This document shows positions 60,525 to 64,000 of a stretch of 64,000 nt of DNA, piece by piece. The DNA is taken from contig JAKSXM010000014.1 of NCBI GenBank assembly GCA_022575985.1, positions 20,336,001 to 20,400,000 on the forward strand, given 5' to 3'. The notes under the pieces are model-generated. The model was given only the letters and a program-made list of their open reading frames with translations. It was not told the DNA's origin and did no database searches. A program made the position numbers and the translations under genes. Position 1 is the stretch's first letter; every line of letters starts with the position of its first letter. Source of the stretch: Anagrus nilaparvatae (lineage: Eukaryota > Arthropoda > Insecta > Hymenoptera > Mymaridae).

Positions 60525-61400
60525 AGTACTTTCATGGAATTAAATGAAGTATTACACCCAAAAAAAAAATATTGCAGTTTTTTTTTTTTTTTTTGTTTTT
60601 TTAATTTTGAGAAAAAAATTTTGGAAAAATTCGGTATCAGATCCAAAAAATTACTATAAACGGACTGTCTAAAACTAGTACTCTCATAGAAATAAATTAG
60701 GTACTACGTAAAAAAATTTGGTGTTTTTGTATTTTTTTATGACAAAATTTTTGGAAAAATAATTTTCAAAAAATTAAGTTTCAGATTCGAGATATCGAGT
60801 AAAAACCATACTTTCAAATATAAGTACTTTCATGGAAATAAATGAGGTATTACATCCAAATTAAAAAAAAAAAAAGTATTTTGAGATTTGATGAAAAAAT
60901 TTTTGGAAAAAAAAATTAAGTCTTAATTCGATAATGGTTGTGAAGTTTCACCCGTTACAATATTTTCAGATATTAGTACTTTCATGGAATTAAATGAGGT
61001 ATTACACCCAAAAAAGAAAAAATATTGCAGTTTTTTTAATTTATTTGTTTTTTTAATTTTGAGAAAAAATTTTTGAAAAAATTCGGTATCAGATCCAAAA
61101 AATGACTAAAAAAGAACTTTCTAAAACTAGTACTTTCATAGAAATAAATTAGGTACTACGTCCAAAAAGAAAAAAAAAATTGGTGTTTTTTGTATTTTTT
61201 CGTGAAAAAAATTTTGGGAAAAAAATTTTCAAAAAATAAAGTATCAGATTCGAGATACAGAGTAAAAACAATACTTTCAAATATAAGTACTTTCGTGGAA
61301 ATAAATGAGGTATTACATCCAAATTAAAAAAAAAAAAAAAGTACCTCGAGCTTTTTTGGTGAAAAAATTTTTGAAAAAAAAATTAGGTCTTAATTGCATA
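60525..61400 (+). repeat. ~150-bp tandem array arranged as two ~450-bp trimers
   Basis: The phrase AGTACTTTCATGGAA(A/T)TAAAT or a close variant recurs at 60525, 60677, 60823, 60975, 61129 and 61286, a spacing of 146-157 bases. Each is followed by AGGTA(T/C)TAC, an A-rich tract, a T-rich tract, AAATTTTTGGAAAA and a closing CAGATTC/CAGATCC segment. Monomers 1 and 4, 2 and 5, and 3 and 6 are more alike than neighbours are, so the array has a three-monomer higher-order period of about 450 bp. Related single monomers lie inverted at 10737-10990. Confidence 0.8.
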
Positions 61401-61423
61401 ATGTTTGTGAAACATCACCGATT

Positions 61424-61471
61424 ACATACATACACACACATACACACACACACATACACACACACATACAG
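61424..61471. repeat. CA-rich microsatellite
   Basis: Alternating CACACA blocks separated by TA, directly after the last monomer of the ~150-bp array. Confidence 0.9.
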
Positions 61472-61609
61472 ACTTTTTTTAAAAACCGGTTTTTTAGTTT
61501 CCTGAGGTCTCAAAACGTGCTTATATGCCAAAAAATCAAAAATCGAAATTTGACCTATCACAATGGTTCCTCATTGAGGAAACAAAATACTTTCCGAGCA
61601 CAACAGCAC

Positions 61610-61690
61610 AACTTCAGTCTAATATATGCTTTTTGGGTCACTGTTCACGAATTTCGGGGACTTTTCTATAAAACATGTGCCTAAAACCCT
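61610..61690. repeat. Fragment of the TTTTTGGGTCAC repeat
   Basis: AGTCTAATATATGCTTTTTG, GGTCACTGTTCACGAATTTC and GGGGACTTTTCTAT match the segment at 35203-35260 (AGTCTAATATAGGCTTTTTA, GGTCACTAATCACAAATTTT). It abuts the composite repeat. Confidence 0.55.
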
Positions 61691-61696
61691 TGTAAA

Positions 61697-61985
61697 TATA
61701 ACCGGTTTGTGTAAACACAACCTAAATGCATGGAACATGTTTACTTCCAGCTGAGGACTAGGTATAATACAAATGTTACTCAACATTACAATACAATTTT
61801 CTATTGTTGTAATTTGTAATTATCACCTTACTAGTTGTTAAGATTCTAAACCCAAACTATTTTGATTCCTTAAACCTGAATTATTATAAGTCCCTGAACC
61901 TGAATTATTCCAAGTCCCTAAATCGATATTATTCTAAGTCCATAAACCTGTATTATCCTAAGTCCTTAAGCCCAGATTTTTCAAA
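61697..61985 (+). repeat. Composite repeat copy: hairpin box, spacer, four regular 24-bp units
   Basis: The box ATAACCGGTTTGTGTAAACA and AATGCATGGAACATGTTTAC lead into a ~110-bp spacer (CAGCTGAGGACTAG, CACCTTACTAGTTGTTAAG). Four well-aligned 24-bp units with core TATTCTAAGTCC(C/A)TAAAYC then run to about 61975. The C-tract and CATGTTCCATG end are missing. The spacer and units match the inverse copy at 51640-51975. Confidence 0.75.
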
Positions 61986-62385
61986 ATCTTTTAAAGAGTC
62001 ATTCTCTGTCAGAAAAGCAAAACCTTCCAGGTCGGGTCGCTGAAACCGGCTAAAACCTTTTTTTTTCCAATTACCTATCCAAAATGGACTATGTCCCCAA
62101 ATTTTAGCCCTTAATATGGAAAAATAAGCCCAGGGCGAATTTTTGAAAAAAAAACGCGTTTTCATCTTTTCTCAGCCACCCATTCTTCTTTTATATGCCA
62201 TTCCTTCTAGAAATTATTAAAAATAGTGAGAAAAGAGGTACTTTAGTAAAATTTCCTCAGGAATCCATTCCTGCCATTAGTTTTGAAAAATTCCTACACG
62301 GGGAGCCGCAAAATCGATAAATTCACAGGGTATTTTACGGAAGCTACAGAAAAAATATATATCCGAATTTTTTATTAACCTTCTC
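61986..62385. other. Intermediate-GC sequence, unrecognised
   Basis: Includes AGGTCGGGTCGCTGAAACCG (62029-62048), which recalls the GGTCGCTGAAAACC core of the 33-36 kb repeats. The minus-strand frame 61953-62165 over it is not convincing. Confidence 0.4.
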
Positions 62386-62900
62386 AGAAAAAGCGTGTTT
62401 TTATATATATTTTCGGATGCCATATCAACCTAGATGCGATCGAACTTCCTAGACCCTAAAATAATCAAAAAATCGTAAATTTTTTTCAATTTTTCTCATT
62501 TTTTTTCAATTTTTTGAATTTTTCCGTTTTAAATGACTCCGAATGATATAAATAAGTTAAGATTCGGATTCCCAGGGAAATTTTACATACTTTCCTTATT
62601 TAAATAATTTTTAGGCTTTAATGTAAACGATCTCACACCAAATGCTTTCAACACAAAAGTCGGATTTTCATCGTTTTTCAACAGTTTTTCTGAATTTTCC
62701 CGCGCTAAAAGACCTAATAAGAGTAATATAAGTTCAGATTCGGTTTCTCCAGGAAATTTCATATAATTTCTATTCTATTAAAAAATCTTTAGGCTTTAGT
62801 GTAAACGAGTTTATAACAATGCATTTCAAAATTTTAATTTTTTTTACATTTTTTTGTATTTTTGCGCTAACTCTAACAAAAATAACCATGTAGTACTATT
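62386..62900 (+). repeat. First copy of a ~1.1-kb repeat unit (5' half)
   Basis: About 515 bp, from AGAAAAAGCGTGTTTTTATA to AATAACCATGTAGTACTATT, recur almost unchanged at 63481-64000 (substitutions and a few small indels). Offset 1095 bp. No open frame. Confidence 0.9.
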
Positions 62901-62908
62901 CTCTGGCT

Positions 62909-63075
62909 CAGAGAGTTATAACTTCCTAAATCAGGGTGTTAACTCTCTAATTCAGGAAATAATTAACCCTAATTTAACCCTAGTAACCCTAATTTAAGAA
63001 ATTAACTCCCTGATTTAGGAAGTTAACTCCCTGATTTAGAGAGTTAACTCCCTGAGGCAAGGGGTTAACTCCATG
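62909..63075 (+). repeat. 21-bp minisatellite (AGTTAACTCCCTGATTTAG)
   Basis: About seven to eight units, with AGTTAACTCCCTGATTTAG plus two variable bases best preserved at 63000-63060. Part of the ~1.1-kb unit. Confidence 0.85.
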
Positions 63076-63184
63076 AAATTTCTGTCATCTCCTGGAATAC
63101 CTTGAGGATGAAAATGAACCGTACGAGGCAAAGCTGATATCCTGGAGGCGTAATTTTTAATTTTTATTTAAAACAATTTTCTGA

Positions 63185-63460
63185 TTTTTCAATATGGTGG
63201 ACCAAAAAACATGAAAATAGAAATTTTCACATTACCTGAAGGTTTTCGCGGTTGAAAAAATAGTTTTTATAAATAAAAATTTTAATTGTTTCGATTTTCA
63301 TATTTTTTTCCAAGATGGCGGAACAGAAAACATTAATAAAGGAACTTTCTACATTATCTGGAGGTTTCCAAAGTTGAAAAAAATGTTTTCATTCATCAAA
63401 TTTTAAATTTTTTAGCCCCTGCTCATTTTCTGGGTTTCCAAGATGGCGGACCAAAAAACA
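63185..63460 (+). repeat. ~125-bp repeats with an AAGATGGCGGACC core
   Basis: AATATGGTGGACCAAAAAAC near 63191, AAGATGGCGGAACAGAAAAC near 63312 and AAGATGGCGGACCAAAAAAC near 63439 recur at 121-127 bp. They are followed by CATTACCTGAAGGTTTTCGCGGTTGAAAAA-type sequence in the first two. They form the second part of the ~1.1-kb unit. Confidence 0.75.
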
Positions 63461-63480
63461 TTTCAGAATAATTATTTTAC

Positions 63481-64000
63481 AGAAAAAGCGTGTTTTTATA
63501 TATATTTTCGGATGCCATATCAACCTAGATGCGATCGAACTTCCTAGACCCTAAAATAATCAAAAAATCGTAAATTTTTTTCAATTTTTCTCATTTTTTT
63601 TCAATTTTTTGAATTTTTCCGTTCTAAATGACTCCAAATGATATAAATAAGTTAAGATTCGGATTCCCAGGGAAATTTTACATACTTTCCTTATTTAAAT
63701 AATTTTTAGGCTTTAATGTAAACGATCTCACACCAAATGCTTTCAACACAAAAGTCGGATTTTCATCGTTTTTCAACAGTTTTTCTGAATTTTCCCGCGC
63801 TGAAAGACCTAATAAGAGTAATATAAGTTCAGATTCGGTTTCTCCAGGAAATTTCATATAATTTCTATTCTATTAAAATCTTTAGGCTTTAGTATAAACG
63901 AGTTTATAGCAATGCGTTTCAAAATTCTGATGTTTCTTGTTTTTTTACATTTTTTTGTATTTTTGCGGTTACTCTAACAAAAATAACCATGGGGTACTAT
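63481..64000 (+). repeat. Second copy of the ~1.1-kb repeat unit, cut by the window edge
   Basis: Near-identical to 62386-62900 from the first base to the end of the window. Both copies reach the GTACTAT junction, so the array probably continues to the right. Confidence 0.9.

Noticed and set aside
61305..61684. Two plus-strand frames with His/Thr repeats
   Set aside because: They arise from translation of the CA microsatellite and the tandem array.
62386..64000. 515-bp direct repeats as LTRs of a retrotransposon
   Set aside because: There are no TG..CA ends, primer-binding site or coding sequence between them, and the interval holds minisatellites; a tandem repeat unit is the better explanation.

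Overview
The window looks like an extremely AT-rich arthropod, most likely insect, nuclear genome. I see no operons, no bacterial-style genes and no confidently recognisable host gene in 64 kb. Instead there is a gene-poor background full of A/T homopolymers, with three degraded non-LTR retrotransposons of clades common in insects, many short inverted-repeat (MITE or foldback) elements, and several minisatellite-like repeat families. I cannot name the species.

Layout. 386-4855 (minus): a 5'-truncated Jockey/CR1-type non-LTR retrotransposon, split by a 1.8-kb DNA element with 30-bp terminal inverted repeats (2238-4058). 5.8-6.3 kb: a small cysteine-containing open frame of unknown nature. 7.1-13.5 kb: foldback and TIR elements and the first copy of a dispersed composite repeat. 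15.6-18.46 kb (minus): a much more GC-rich R1-clade non-LTR retrotransposon (Gag, endonuclease C-terminus, RT, C-terminal zinc-finger region) with frameshifts and an in-frame deletion of most of the endonuclease. 20-23 kb: possible hAT end and SINE-like sequence. 25.2-25.58 kb: palindromic MITE. 25.78-28.44 kb (plus): a second Jockey-type element with an FP-domain ORF1, a 390-codon endonuclease frame and a truncated RT. 28.5-53 kb: mostly empty AT-rich sequence with hammerhead-ribozyme-like motifs (32.87 and 39.04 kb), a 760-bp foldback element (33.28-34.04 kb) and more composite repeats. 53.06-53.60 kb (minus): the only stretch that resembles a small host gene. 54.5-58.8 kb: inverted-repeat elements, including a hAT-type MITE with a clean 8-bp target duplication. 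59.8-64 kb: dense repeats, namely composite repeats, a ~150-bp tandem array arranged as trimers, a 21-bp minisatellite, and a ~1.1-kb repeat unit that starts a second copy and runs off the right edge.

The most unusual content is a dispersed family built from 24-bp units around a TAAGTCC core, usually ending in a poly-C tract and a CATGTTCCATG box, with a separate conserved hairpin box on the other side. At least seven loci carry parts of it in both orientations. Its boundaries and means of mobility are not evident. The minimal hammerhead-like motifs, which I relate to Penelope-like elements, are the second most interesting signal. All identifications rest on reading motifs by eye; no database search was run.
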